Assembly: GCA_022709385.1 (NCBI GenBank)
Contig: JAKLIX010000009.1
Location: forward strand, 1-64,000
Length of the DNA: 64,000 nucleotides
Reading direction: 5' to 3'
Origin: Bacteroidota bacterium
GTDB lineage: Bacteria; Bacteroidota; Bacteroidia; Bacteroidales; CAIXZF01
Part shown: piece by piece, positions 26,416-35,011 of the stretch
Layout: the number at the start of each line of letters is the position of its first letter
How positions within the stretch are numbered: the first letter of the stretch is position 1
Position numbers and translations under genes: made by a program
Notes under the pieces: generated by a model
Seen by the model: only the letters and a program-made list of their open reading frames with translations
Told to the model about the DNA's origin: nothing
Database searches by the model: none

Positions 26416-27397
26416 CAGGATACCGGCATCGACCACCAGGACAATCCTGATCACGGGAGGCGCAGGTTTTATCGGGAGTGCTCTTGCAGCAAGGCTGATC
26501 AGCGATCCCGACAATTATGTGGTGATCGTCGACGATCTTTCGACAGGCAGCATACGCCGATTGCCCAACCTGCCAAAAACCAACTGGAAATTCATTCGCT
26601 GCAATGTAAACCACTACACCGACATTGCAGAGGTAATGCATGCCTTCTCCTTCGATTATGTTTTCCACTATGCTGCCATGGTGGGTGTGCAGCGGACCCA
26701 GGCCATGCCCATCAGGGTTCTTCAGGACCTGCACGGTATTGAGAATATTCTAAGCCTCGGGAAAAACTCAGGGGTTAAACGGATATTTTTCGCCTCATCC
26801 TCAGAAGTTTACGGTGAGCCGGTGGACCTGCCTCAAAATGAACACACCACACCGCTCAATTCCAGGATTCCTTATGCCGTTGTGAAGAATGCAGGCGAGG
26901 CTTTCCTGCGTTCTTACAAAAAAGAATACGATCTGGATTTCACGATATTCCGTTTTTTCAACACTTATGGCCCCATGCAGGACAAACAGTTCGTGATGAG
27001 CCGTTTCCTTTACCAGGCACTCAGAAATGAAGCCCTCACCATTTATGGCGACGGAAGCCAGACCCGGACATTTTTATACATTGACGACAATATTGAAGCC
27101 ACCGTGAATGCTTTTTACGGAGACCATGTCATCAATGATGTGATCAATATCGGAGGTGAACAGGAAGTGAGCATGCTGGAACTGGCAGGAATGATGATTA
27201 AAACCACAGGATCGAAATCTGACATACAGTTTCTTCCTCCACTGGAGGAAGGAGACATGACACGCCGCTGCCCTGATATCACCAAAATGAAGCAGTTGAT
27301 TTTCCGCAGGAAACCCGTTTCCATCGTTGAAGGCATATCAAAACTTGCTTCCAGTCCCGATTTTATCATCCAACAGTTTAACGGCATCAAGAAATAA
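26408..27397 (+). CDS. NAD-dependent nucleotide-sugar epimerase/dehydratase
   Basis: A 329-aa extended short-chain dehydrogenase. The NAD-binding glycine motif GGAGFIGS (about 17-24), [11 protein letters not shown], the catalytic YAVVK (YxxxK) and a Ser-Ser-Glu ([10 protein letters not shown]) place it near UDP-glucuronate decarboxylases, UDP-glucose 4-epimerases and dTDP-glucose 4,6-dehydratases. Its overlap with rmlA suggests a dTDP-sugar substrate; the exact reaction cannot be settled by eye. Likely used for surface polysaccharide or glycan precursors. The polyprenyl synthase gene follows after 12 bases. Confidence 0.85.
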   Translation: MTSRIPASTTRTILITGGAGFIGSALAARLISDPDNYVVIVDDLSTGSIRRLPNLPKTNWKFIRCNVNHYTDIAEVMHAFSFDYVFHYAAMVGVQRTQAMPIRVLQDLHGIENILSLGKNSGVKRIFFASSSEVYGEPVDLPQNEHTTPLNSRIPYAVVKNAGEAFLRSYKKEYDLDFTIFRFFNTYGPMQDKQFVMSRFLYQALRNEALTIYGDGSQTRTFLYIDDNIEATVNAFYGDHVINDVINIGGEQEVSMLELAGMMIKTTGSKSDIQFLPPLEEGDMTRRCPDITKMKQLIFRRKPVSIVEGISKLASSPDFIIQQFNGIKK

Positions 27398-27409
27398 GCC
27401 CAACCCGGT

Positions 27410-28384
27410 ATGCACACCATTCCTTACCTTCAGGAAACCATCAGCCAGGCTTTTGACCAGCTCGAATTGCCTTTAACTCCCCGCGAATTATACGATCCCA
27501 TCCATTATACCCTGTCGCTCGGAGGTAAAAGGATCAGGCCACTGCTGGTGTTGCTGGCCGCCGACCTTTTCGACGGCAAAGCGGAAGACGCCCTTCCGGC
27601 CGCCATCGGCCTGGAGCTGTTCCATAATTTCACCCTGCTGCATGATGACCTGATGGACAAGGCGCCCCTGAGAAGAGGAAAAGAAACTGTATACCGCAAA
27701 TGGGGAGAAAACACCGCCATTCTCTCCGGTGACACCATGTTTGCCCTTGCCGGCGACTACCTTGCCCGCATGCACCCGTCGGTGCTTCCTGCAGTGCTTC
27801 CCCTTTTCCATCGCACTGCACGTGAAGTATGCGAAGGTCAGCAGATGGATATGAACTTCGAAACGATGGAAGATGTATCCATCGACGATTATATCCTCAT
27901 GATAAGGATGAAAACAGCGGTACTGCTCGGCTGCTGTCTGCAAACAGGAAGTCTGGCGGCTGGTGCGGGAAACAATGATGCTGAAACCTTGTATAATTAC
28001 GGTGTACACCTGGGGATTGCTTTTCAGATCCAGGACGATCTGCTTGATGCATTCGGAAGCGAAGCCACCTTCGGGAAAAAAACCGGAGGCGATATCATTG
28101 CCTGTAAAAAAACCTTTCTTTACCTCAAGGCACTTGAAACCGCCGGTGTGGAAAGCAGGAAAAAGTTAATGGAACTTTACAGGGATACACTGCTCGATGA
28201 TGAATATAAAATCCTGTCAGTCAAAGCCATGATGAGCGAGCTGCATATTCCCGACCTGTGCAATGCTGAAACAGACCGATGGTACCAAAAAGCCATCACC
28301 TATCTCGACAAGGTTTCCCTGCCGGATCACCGGAAGGCAGCACTCCGGGAATTCGGTGACAGGCTTATGGAAAGAAAACACTGA
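27410..28384 (+). CDS. Polyprenyl (trans-isoprenyl) diphosphate synthase
   Basis: A 324-aa trans-prenyltransferase that condenses isopentenyl diphosphate with allylic diphosphates. The first aspartate-rich motif is LLHDDLMDKAPLRRG (Asp79, Asp80, Asp83) and the second FQIQDDLLDAFG, with GGKRIRPLL near the N-terminus and KKTGGDI late. Family members make farnesyl, geranylgeranyl or longer chains for quinones and lipid carriers; chain length is not settled. The sequence is similar to Bacteroidota proteins annotated as geranylgeranyl/farnesyl synthases. It closes a three-gene plus-strand run with rmlA and the epimerase and converges with the ABC-F gene. Confidence 0.93.
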   Translation: MHTIPYLQETISQAFDQLELPLTPRELYDPIHYTLSLGGKRIRPLLVLLAADLFDGKAEDALPAAIGLELFHNFTLLHDDLMDKAPLRRGKETVYRKWGENTAILSGDTMFALAGDYLARMHPSVLPAVLPLFHRTAREVCEGQQMDMNFETMEDVSIDDYILMIRMKTAVLLGCCLQTGSLAAGAGNNDAETLYNYGVHLGIAFQIQDDLLDAFGSEATFGKKTGGDIIACKKTFLYLKALETAGVESRKKLMELYRDTLLDDEYKILSVKAMMSELHIPDLCNAETDRWYQKAITYLDKVSLPDHRKAALREFGDRLMERKH

Positions 28385-28408
28385 GAACTGCGGCAAAGGC
28401 CCGAACCC

Positions 28409-30349
28409 TCAGCCGCCATTGTCTTCAAGCAAAGCGTGTAAGGTTTCCCAGCGATGCATGGCATCATCAAGCTGTGCCTGGACTTTTCCAAACTCCTCAA
28501 AGACAAACGTATCATTCAATTCCCCGGCAAAGGCAGCCGGATCAGCGAGCATTTGCCTGATTTCCCCGAGCCGCTTTTCATAGGCCGCGATTTCCTCTTC
28601 ACATTTTTCAATTTGATTTTCAATCTTCCTGATCTCACGGCTTTGCTGTTTCTTCTTGATATACAACTCCTTATTTTCAGAAACCGGGGAGGATTGCCCG
28701 GCCGTCTGCGCTTGCTTCTTACGGTTAAGTTCATGCAGATCCTGCAATTTCCTGGCCTCCAGAAAATCATAAATATCTCCCAGATGTTGCCTGATCCGGT
28801 GTTGCCTGAATTCAAACACTTTTTGCGTGAGTCCCTGCAGGAAATCACGGTCGTGCGACACAAGGATCAGGGTTCCCTTATACTGCAGAAGGGCATTTTT
28901 TAGGATATCCTTGCTTGCCATGTCAAGGTGGTTGGTCGGTTCATCCAGGACAAGCAGGTTGGCGGGTGTCAGCAGCAGCCTGGCCAGCGCCAGCCGCGAC
29001 TTTTCGCCGCCCGACAGCACTTTCACTTTCTTGTCGATGCTGTCGCCGCTGAAAAGGAAAGAACCCAGGATATTCCTGATTCTGGGACGAATATCCCCTA
29101 CCGCGACTTCATCGATGGTTTCAAACACGGTTTTATCCCCATCCAACATCTCGGCCTGGTTCTGGGCAAAATATGAGAGCGACACCTGGTGGCCGAGCTT
29201 CAGTTCTCCTTCGCAGGGCAATTCTCCCGTGATAATCTTAACCAGCGTGGTTTTCCCCATACCGTTCTTACCCACAAAGGCGATGAAATCTCCCTGGATC
29301 ACCTGAAAATCCAAATCCTTCAGTACCAGCTTTGATCCGAAGGATTTCGATACAGCCCGGGCCTCTACCACGACCTTGCCTGAATGCGGAGCCGGTGGGA
29401 ACTGGAAATGGATGGCAGAACGGTCGATTTCATCCACCTGCACCCTGTCTATTTTTTCCAGCAACTTCAGACGCGACTGTACCTGCCTGGCCTTGGTATT
29501 TTTGTACCTGAACCTTTCGATAAAGCGTTCGATCTGTGCAATCTGTCTTTGCTGGTTGGAAAAAGCCGCCTGTTGTTGTTCAAGCTCCGCCTCCCGCTGC
29601 ACCACATACTCAGAAAAAGACATGCGGTAATCATGGATTTCCCCGAGTGCAATTTCGATGGTCCGCGTCGTAATCCTGTCGAGGAATGCCCTGTCGTGCG
29701 ACACCAGCACCACTGCACCCGGATAATCTTCAAGAAAGCTTTCCATCCATTGGATAGATTCTATGTCGAGATGGTTCGTCGGCTCATCAAGCAACAAAAG
29801 GTCAGGCTTACGAAGCAGTATCTTTGCCAGTTCCACCCGCATCTGCCAGCCACCGCTGAAGGTTTTCAGATCCCTGTCCAATTCCTCCTGCTCGAAACCC
29901 AAACCTGTCAGCACCTTTTCTGCATCAGCCTGCCGTGTATGCCCTCCGATCAGGTGAAAGCGTTCCACCGCCTCATGATGAGCCGCAACAAGTTTCAGGT
30001 AAGCTGGTGCATGAAAATCATGACGGCTGGCAATCTGCTGTTCCATCAGGCTGATCTTCTTTTCAAGGGCGATGGCTTCGTCATAGGCCGTCAGGGTCTC
30101 CTCCATCACGCTTCCTTTTCCGGTCAATACCATTTCCTGAGGCAATAAGCCTGTAGTCAGGTAATTAGGTCTGCTGACATTCCCGGATTCCGGTTCAAAT
30201 TCTCCGGCAATGATCCGCAGGAGGGTGGTTTTCCCCGATCCGTTTTTCCCTACAAGACCGATCCTGTCCCTCGGATTGATGATAAAACTGATGTCATCGA
30301 AAAGAGGCTCACCCGAAAAATGTACACTTACTTCATTAATCCCAACCAT
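28409..30349 (-). CDS. ABC-F family ATPase (ribosome-associated)
   Basis: A 646-aa soluble protein with two ABC ATPase domains and no membrane segments, as in ABC-F translation factors. Walker A motifs: GLVGKNGSGKTTLL and AFVGKNGMGKTTLV. Signatures: FSGGWQMR and LSGGEKSR. Walker B: LLLLDEPTNHLD and LLVLDEPTNHLD. The linker between domains carries the charged arm (REAELEQQQAAFSNQQRQIA), and the C-terminus is a coiled-coil extension (about 540-646) as in Uup/YfmR-type members. Start set at ATG 30349 because a TAnnTTTG box lies 17 bases upstream and family similarity starts there. The frame stays open for 65 more codons upstream without similarity. Confidence 0.9.
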   Translation of the reverse strand: MVGINEVSVHFSGEPLFDDISFIINPRDRIGLVGKNGSGKTTLLRIIAGEFEPESGNVSRPNYLTTGLLPQEMVLTGKGSVMEETLTAYDEAIALEKKISLMEQQIASRHDFHAPAYLKLVAAHHEAVERFHLIGGHTRQADAEKVLTGLGFEQEELDRDLKTFSGGWQMRVELAKILLRKPDLLLLDEPTNHLDIESIQWMESFLEDYPGAVVLVSHDRAFLDRITTRTIEIALGEIHDYRMSFSEYVVQREAELEQQQAAFSNQQRQIAQIERFIERFRYKNTKARQVQSRLKLLEKIDRVQVDEIDRSAIHFQFPPAPHSGKVVVEARAVSKSFGSKLVLKDLDFQVIQGDFIAFVGKNGMGKTTLVKIITGELPCEGELKLGHQVSLSYFAQNQAEMLDGDKTVFETIDEVAVGDIRPRIRNILGSFLFSGDSIDKKVKVLSGGEKSRLALARLLLTPANLLVLDEPTNHLDMASKDILKNALLQYKGTLILVSHDRDFLQGLTQKVFEFRQHRIRQHLGDIYDFLEARKLQDLHELNRKKQAQTAGQSSPVSENKELYIKKKQQSREIRKIENQIEKCEEEIAAYEKRLGEIRQMLADPAAFAGELNDTFVFEEFGKVQAQLDDAMHRWETLHALLEDNGG

Positions 30350-30365
30350 GGCGGCAATAATCGCG

Positions 30366-30373
30366 CAAAAATA
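30366..30373 (-). promoter_or_regulatory. Bacteroidota -7 promoter box (ABC-F gene)
   Basis: Reads TATTTTTG on the minus strand, 16 bases before the ATG at 30349. Divergent to the DUF362 promoter 80 bases away. Confidence 0.55.
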
Positions 30374-30448
30374 CGTTTTTTCTGCTTGCCCGACCTGCAA
30401 GGCATGATGGTGTAAGTGATCAATACTTGACAGTCCGCCAATTATCAC

Positions 30449-30456
30449 TACTTTTG
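30449..30456 (+). promoter_or_regulatory. Bacteroidota -7 promoter box (DUF362 gene)
   Basis: TACTTTTG, 15 bases before the ATG at 30472. Supports that ATG over an upstream in-frame start at 30427. Confidence 0.55.
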
Positions 30457-30471
30457 GCAAAAACAAAAGCG

Positions 30472-31686
30472 ATGGAAGACCAGCGATCCCCCTTAGCCCG
30501 CCGTGATTTTCTCCGTGGTGCTGCCGCAGGCAGTGCCGTTGCACTGCTCGGAGGCTTACTGCCGGATGCCTTGCAGGCCGCCCCCGATCTTGAGAAACCG
30601 GCGACCAACCTCCGGGATGCCACCAGACATCCGAGAAACGAAAACTCTATGCCCGGCGCTTTCCCGGGTAAAGTGACCGAAGTCTACCATGACAAGGTTT
30701 TCAGGGATGGGGTTCCCGACCAGGCCATCGTCAGCCAAATGCTTCAGACAGCCTTGCTCGGCCTGTTGACGCCTTCTTCGTCCAGGCAAACACCGGCAGT
30801 ATCATCCTCTCCTCCTGATGAACTGCTTGAAGCACTTTCCCGCCTGTGCCCCCCTGCTGCCATCACCGGTATTAAGGTGAATCCGGTGGCAGGCAAAGAA
30901 CTTTCGACTACCCCCGAGGTTGTCCGCGCCCTGACGGATCTGCTCCGCCAGGCAGGTATTCCGTTAAAAAACATTGTGATATGGGACCGCCGGGAGTTTC
31001 AGCTGGCTGAAGCAGGTTTCACTTCAGAAGCTTTTCCGGGTATCCGTCTCACCGGGACAGAATGCCAGGATGAAAAAGGAGCTTATTACGGTCCCGACGG
31101 GAAGTTGCTGAGCGAACACCGCATCGATAAAAGCTGGTACTATTGGGCCGATGTCAGCGAGGAATACGATGAAGAAACCCTTCCTTACATGGTGAACTCC
31201 GGGAAGTATTCCTACTTCAGTCGTATTGTCACCAAAGAAGTCGACAAGATCATCAACGTCCCTGTCCTGAAAAATGCAGGAGCCTCGGTAACCCTTGCCC
31301 TGAAGAACCTGGCATACGGGGTGATCACCAATACCGGGCGTCTGCATAAACAACTGTGGTCAGAAACCTGTGCCGAAGTATGCGCCTTCCCTCCCGTCCG
31401 TGATAAAGTGGTCCTCAATATTGTTGACGGACTGAAAGGCTGTTTCAACGGCGGGCCTTCCGCCAACCCCCAGTTCATCAGGCAGTTCAATCTTCTGCTG
31501 GCTGCTACCGACCCGGTTGCCATAGACCGCATCGGTTACGACATCATTCTTAAGAGACGAATTGCCGAAGGAATACAGAAAGAAGAAAGTCCGCGCGGCA
31601 GAAAATTCCTCGAACTGGCCTCAAACCTGAAACTTGGTATCGCCGATGCAGCGCAGATCAACCGAATTACAACTCATCTGACATGA
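30472..31686 (+). CDS. Tat-exported DUF362 family protein
   Basis: A 404-aa protein with a twin-arginine signal (LARRDFLRGAAAGSAVALLG, Arg10-Arg11) and a DUF362 domain (VSQMLQTALLGLLTP to the KVVLNIVDGLKGCFNGGP region). DUF362 proteins are often found with iron-sulfur modules, but no ferredoxin Cys motif is visible here and the biochemical role is unknown. Tat export suggests a cofactor or folding before export to the periplasm. It overlaps the next gene by four bases (ATGA), so both are probably made together. Confidence 0.82.
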   Translation: MEDQRSPLARRDFLRGAAAGSAVALLGGLLPDALQAAPDLEKPATNLRDATRHPRNENSMPGAFPGKVTEVYHDKVFRDGVPDQAIVSQMLQTALLGLLTPSSSRQTPAVSSSPPDELLEALSRLCPPAAITGIKVNPVAGKELSTTPEVVRALTDLLRQAGIPLKNIVIWDRREFQLAEAGFTSEAFPGIRLTGTECQDEKGAYYGPDGKLLSEHRIDKSWYYWADVSEEYDEETLPYMVNSGKYSYFSRIVTKEVDKIINVPVLKNAGASVTLALKNLAYGVITNTGRLHKQLWSETCAEVCAFPPVRDKVVLNIVDGLKGCFNGGPSANPQFIRQFNLLLAATDPVAIDRIGYDIILKRRIAEGIQKEESPRGRKFLELASNLKLGIADAAQINRITTHLT

Positions 31687-32573
31687 GAGCTTCTATTATC
31701 CTGTTCCTATTCACCCTCCCCCTGGCACTAAACTGCACAGCCCAGGAGAAGCCACTGCAGTTTGAACCCATCGATGTACGTCCGGGTTTTATCGCCGCAA
31801 AAAAACAATATAACGATTCCTCCCTGTGGGGATTTATAAACGGAGGTGCCGATCTTTACCTGGAGTATGGCTTCAAAAACCTGGTCCATCATGAGATCGT
31901 TTATAAAAATGCCTATTTCAAAGCATCGGTCTTCCAGATGGCCGATGAGGCCGCCGCTTACGGGATTTTTTCTGTTTCCGTTCAAAATTGCCAGACCTGG
32001 GATTCCATCACCCATGTGGCCTGCGTGAATCCTTACCAGGTGCAGTTCGCATTCGGATCCTATTATGTCTCCATTACCAACATCCGCGGAGACGCGGCCA
32101 CCAGGGCACATGGTGCCGAACTTGCCATTCGCCTGATCCGCAAAGCCTACTACCAACCCTATATACCGACGGGGATATTTGCAAGCAAACTCCTTTCCCC
32201 GTATCATCGACAATTCAAGATCATGCGGGGACCCCTGGGCATTGAAAATGCCCTTCCCGACTGGTCTGAGCGCTTTGAAACCGGATCCAGGTTCGAGATC
32301 CATGTCCTGCCGCTTGAAGACAGCAACGGAAGCATCCATGTGGCACGTATTGCCTTTGAGTCAGAACCTCATCTGCGAAGATTCAGAAACTCCCTCCATA
32401 TCAACGAGAAAGTAAATGAAGCATATTACAGAGGCAAAGATGGCGACATCACCAGAGAGATGATCTATCTCAGTCCGCAGGTGTGCCTGCTGCTCGAGAT
32501 CAAGGGTAAACACGAGCTAAGCGAATCCCTTCTTGAAGCTTTCAAAGAAGTCGGAACCAATGCCTCAAATTAA
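31683..32573 (+). CDS. DUF6599-like secreted protein
   Basis: A 296-aa exported protein with a signal peptide (FLFTLPLALNCTAQ). The mature part begins with a segment seen in DUF6599 proteins (SSLWGFINGGADLYLEYGF and ADEAAAYGIFSVSV). I recognise the family but not a function. The start codon overlaps the DUF362 stop (ATGA), and the two families recur together in Bacteroidota as I recall, so a shared periplasmic role is likely. No Cys pairs or catalytic motifs are obvious. Confidence 0.72.
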   Translation: MRASIILFLFTLPLALNCTAQEKPLQFEPIDVRPGFIAAKKQYNDSSLWGFINGGADLYLEYGFKNLVHHEIVYKNAYFKASVFQMADEAAAYGIFSVSVQNCQTWDSITHVACVNPYQVQFAFGSYYVSITNIRGDAATRAHGAELAIRLIRKAYYQPYIPTGIFASKLLSPYHRQFKIMRGPLGIENALPDWSERFETGSRFEIHVLPLEDSNGSIHVARIAFESEPHLRRFRNSLHINEKVNEAYYRGKDGDITREMIYLSPQVCLLLEIKGKHELSESLLEAFKEVGTNASN

Positions 32574-32640
32574 TCTGACTGTCAGATTATTATCTACACA
32601 CCATTCTGCTGCATTCCCACACCCTCACCCTCACTCACAC

Positions 32641-34101
32641 TCACTCGCTCTCCAGCCTCCCCTGCAAATCCTCAATCTCTCCGGCGGCAGCATCAATGAG
32701 TTCCTCCTTCTTCCGGATGCTGTCTGTAACAGATTGAATCTGAGCTACCACCATCAGGCGTGCAGGATGGTCGGAAGGTTTCTGGTCAAGGATGTCGAGT
32801 TGATCCTGGAGGGCTTCCAGCCTTTCTTTTTCACGGCTGATCTCCACCTGGAGTTCCAGCACACGAACATTCAGATCCCTGAGCCGGAATTCCATTTTCA
32901 CTTCCCAGTTCTTTTGTTTTTCCCTGAAATACTGATCAGTACGTTCCCTCAGGATGGTGAACGCACTTTGGAGACGCGAATAAAGCTCTTCCCTGTGGTC
33001 TTTGTGCATGCGAATGCCTTTGAACCCGGCCTGGATCCTCTTCAGAAATTCTCTTGTTTCGCGGAATTCCATTGATTCCTGTGCCTGCTGCAGTCCGTCA
33101 GCCACCAGCTTTCCCAGGCGCTTGTAGTTTTCCGTCCCTTCCTGTTCGAACTGTGAACGCTCACTGTCCTGCCGACGGTTGATCTCTGTGAAAGCCTCCT
33201 GAAGCGCGGCGTACAGCTCATCTTTCTGCTCACGAAGCAGGATGCTATCCTTCAGGCGTGACTGCATGTCCCTGATCCTGTCCCGGACTTCTTTGAAATG
33301 CGTGACCGTACCGGCCTCCTTCAGTATCTCATCCGTTTGCTGCCTGAAATACTCATAGTTCTTCCCGGCCACTTCCCTGTTTTTCTCCCTTTCCCTGTCC
33401 ATTCGCCCGTTTAGGGTGTCGAATGCCTGTTGGAGCCGGGAATAAAGCATTTCGCGTTTTTCCTTTTCCATGCGGATACCCCGGAAAGAAGCCTGTACGC
33501 TGATCAGGAATTCACGTACGGAGGCAAAGTCGTCATCGCTGCCGGCCCTGATGAGTGCTTTATCCACCATCGGGGCAAGCTCCCGGTAATGATCTTCAGA
33601 AGCCTGGAGGAAACTCAGATGTTCACTGTCCTGCCTGATTTTTACTTCGTCGAAAGCCTGCTGCAATCTCGTATACAATGTTTCCCTCTGTTCCGGAATC
33701 ATTCGTATCCCTTTAAATTCCTGCTGGACATCGATCAGGTATTTCCTGGCCTCCCGCCAGTCGAACTCATTTGCAGCCAACTTAACAGCCTCCTCAAGCT
33801 TCATCTTAAGCTCCAGGTAGTGATGTTGCGATTCCAGCTCAAACCTGAGCCTTTCCTCCTCCATCTTCCTGTTCACCACGCTGAAGGCTTCCTGTAATTC
33901 CCTGTTCAGTTCCTCACGCGCTTCCGGCTTCAGCCTGAAATCCCTGAAAGCAGCCTGCGCCTTAATCAGGATCTCCTTCGCTGTCCTGAAGTCGGTCTGA
34001 TTCCTTGCATCACGCAAAGCCTGATCTAACAACACCTTTAATTTCATGTAATTAGCTTCCCAGTCCACAGACTCCCTGCTGTTGAATACCGATTCTTCCA
34101 T
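32641..34101 (-). CDS. Helical protein with five exact 77-residue repeats (DUF349-like)
   Basis: A 486-aa, highly charged, largely helical protein without signal peptide. Five copies of a unit recur, with the aromatic anchor residue at 38, 115, 192, 269 and 346, a constant 77-residue spacing. Each unit reads roughly F-R-x-x-R-E-(F/Y)-L-I-x-x-Q-x-x-F-(R/K)-x-(I/F)-R, then R-E-x-L-Y-x-R-L-Q-x-A-F, then a charged connector. The pattern resembles DUF349 repeats. The C-terminus (about 395-486) is a plain coiled coil. Seventy-seven is eleven heptads, so a continuous coiled-coil or helical-bundle rod is plausible. No enzymatic motif is seen. The gene stands alone and converges with DUF6599. Confidence 0.75.
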   Translation of the reverse strand: MEESVFNSRESVDWEANYMKLKVLLDQALRDARNQTDFRTAKEILIKAQAAFRDFRLKPEAREELNRELQEAFSVVNRKMEEERLRFELESQHHYLELKMKLEEAVKLAANEFDWREARKYLIDVQQEFKGIRMIPEQRETLYTRLQQAFDEVKIRQDSEHLSFLQASEDHYRELAPMVDKALIRAGSDDDFASVREFLISVQASFRGIRMEKEKREMLYSRLQQAFDTLNGRMDREREKNREVAGKNYEYFRQQTDEILKEAGTVTHFKEVRDRIRDMQSRLKDSILLREQKDELYAALQEAFTEINRRQDSERSQFEQEGTENYKRLGKLVADGLQQAQESMEFRETREFLKRIQAGFKGIRMHKDHREELYSRLQSAFTILRERTDQYFREKQKNWEVKMEFRLRDLNVRVLELQVEISREKERLEALQDQLDILDQKPSDHPARLMVVAQIQSVTDSIRKKEELIDAAAGEIEDLQGRLESE

Positions 34102-34216
34102 ATCATCCCATTAAAAATCCCTGCAAAGAAAATTAAAAAAAGCGCGTGCGGGCATCAGCCAGGTTGATCCCTGCAGAAGTTCAGAAACAAACTTTCTCCC
34201 GCCGCAATTGTTTCCA

Positions 34217-34224
34217 TAGCTTTG
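34217..34224 (+). promoter_or_regulatory. Bacteroidota -7 promoter box (DUF4199 gene)
   Basis: TAGCTTTG, 56 bases before the ATG at 34281. Confidence 0.5.
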
Positions 34225-34280
34225 TAACCGGCAATCCGGTTGCTTGTGAACCTTAGTATTCACATTAATCTTAAACTGAC

Positions 34281-34772
34281 ATGAAGAATATCTTTACAGA
34301 GATCAAATGGGCCGTTATTTTTATGGTCATGCTGCTTTTATGGATGCTTCTGGAAAAAGTGGCCGGGCTGCACGACACGCATATTGACAAGCACCAGTAC
34401 CTGACCATGCTCTTTATCATTCCGGCCATCCTTGTGTATGTACTGGCAATCCGGGATAAGAAAAAGCGCGATTTTCAGGGACAGATCAACTTCAAACAGG
34501 CTTTCGTTTCAGGGGTCATCATCACGGTGATTATTGCCCTGTTCAGTCCGTTGACACAATGGATCATTTCCTTTGTGATCACTCCCTCCTATTTCGATAA
34601 CGTCATTGCGTATTCGGTGGAGAGCGGTTATCATGCCAGCCTGGAAGAGGCCAGGGATTATTTCAACTACCGGAATTACGCTATCCAGAGCATCATCTGG
34701 GCCCTGGTGACCGGTATCGTGACTTCGGCCGTGGTGGCGTTTTTCCTGAAATCCAAAACCGGAAAGACTTGA
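34281..34772 (+). CDS. DUF4199 family membrane protein
   Basis: A 163-aa membrane protein with four hydrophobic segments (about 10-27, 40-57, 75-98 and 135-155). The arrangement, the positively charged loop after helix two (RDKKKRDFQGQINFKQAF) and the late EEARDYFNYRNYAIQSI segment match DUF4199, a Bacteroidota family of unknown function. It is monocistronic, with its own promoter box. Confidence 0.8.
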   Translation: MKNIFTEIKWAVIFMVMLLLWMLLEKVAGLHDTHIDKHQYLTMLFIIPAILVYVLAIRDKKKRDFQGQINFKQAFVSGVIITVIIALFSPLTQWIISFVITPSYFDNVIAYSVESGYHASLEEARDYFNYRNYAIQSIIWALVTGIVTSAVVAFFLKSKTGKT

Positions 34773-34947
34773 AAACCCTTGAATTCAGCGTCTTTTCAAG
34801 GCAAGCCCTGAGATAGCATGGTAATGACGATGCCGGTCATGACAGCCTGCGGCCGTGAGATTCCTGAGCATCTTTTCCAAGACATCTCCCATCATGGCTG
34901 GAATTGAAAAAACCAAACCATCCATCGGGAAAAGGAAGTTCCTGAGA

Positions 34948-34976
34948 TTGCTGTTCGCATAATTTTGCTATTTTTG
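34948..34976 (+). promoter_or_regulatory. Promoter with -33 and -7 elements (beta-helix gene)
   Basis: TTG at 34948-34950, an 18-base spacer, then TATTTTTG at 34969-34976: both parts of the Bacteroidota consensus at normal spacing. It lies 35 bases before the ATG at 35012. Confidence 0.6.
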
Positions 34977-35011
34977 AGTCAGAAGCCATTCTGAAACTTA
35001 AACCGGAGGGC

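Noticed and set aside
34769..34800. Inverted repeat CTTGAAAA/TTTTCAAG at the end of the DUF4199 gene
   Set aside because: A/T-rich stem with a long loop and no T run after it; weak as a terminator.
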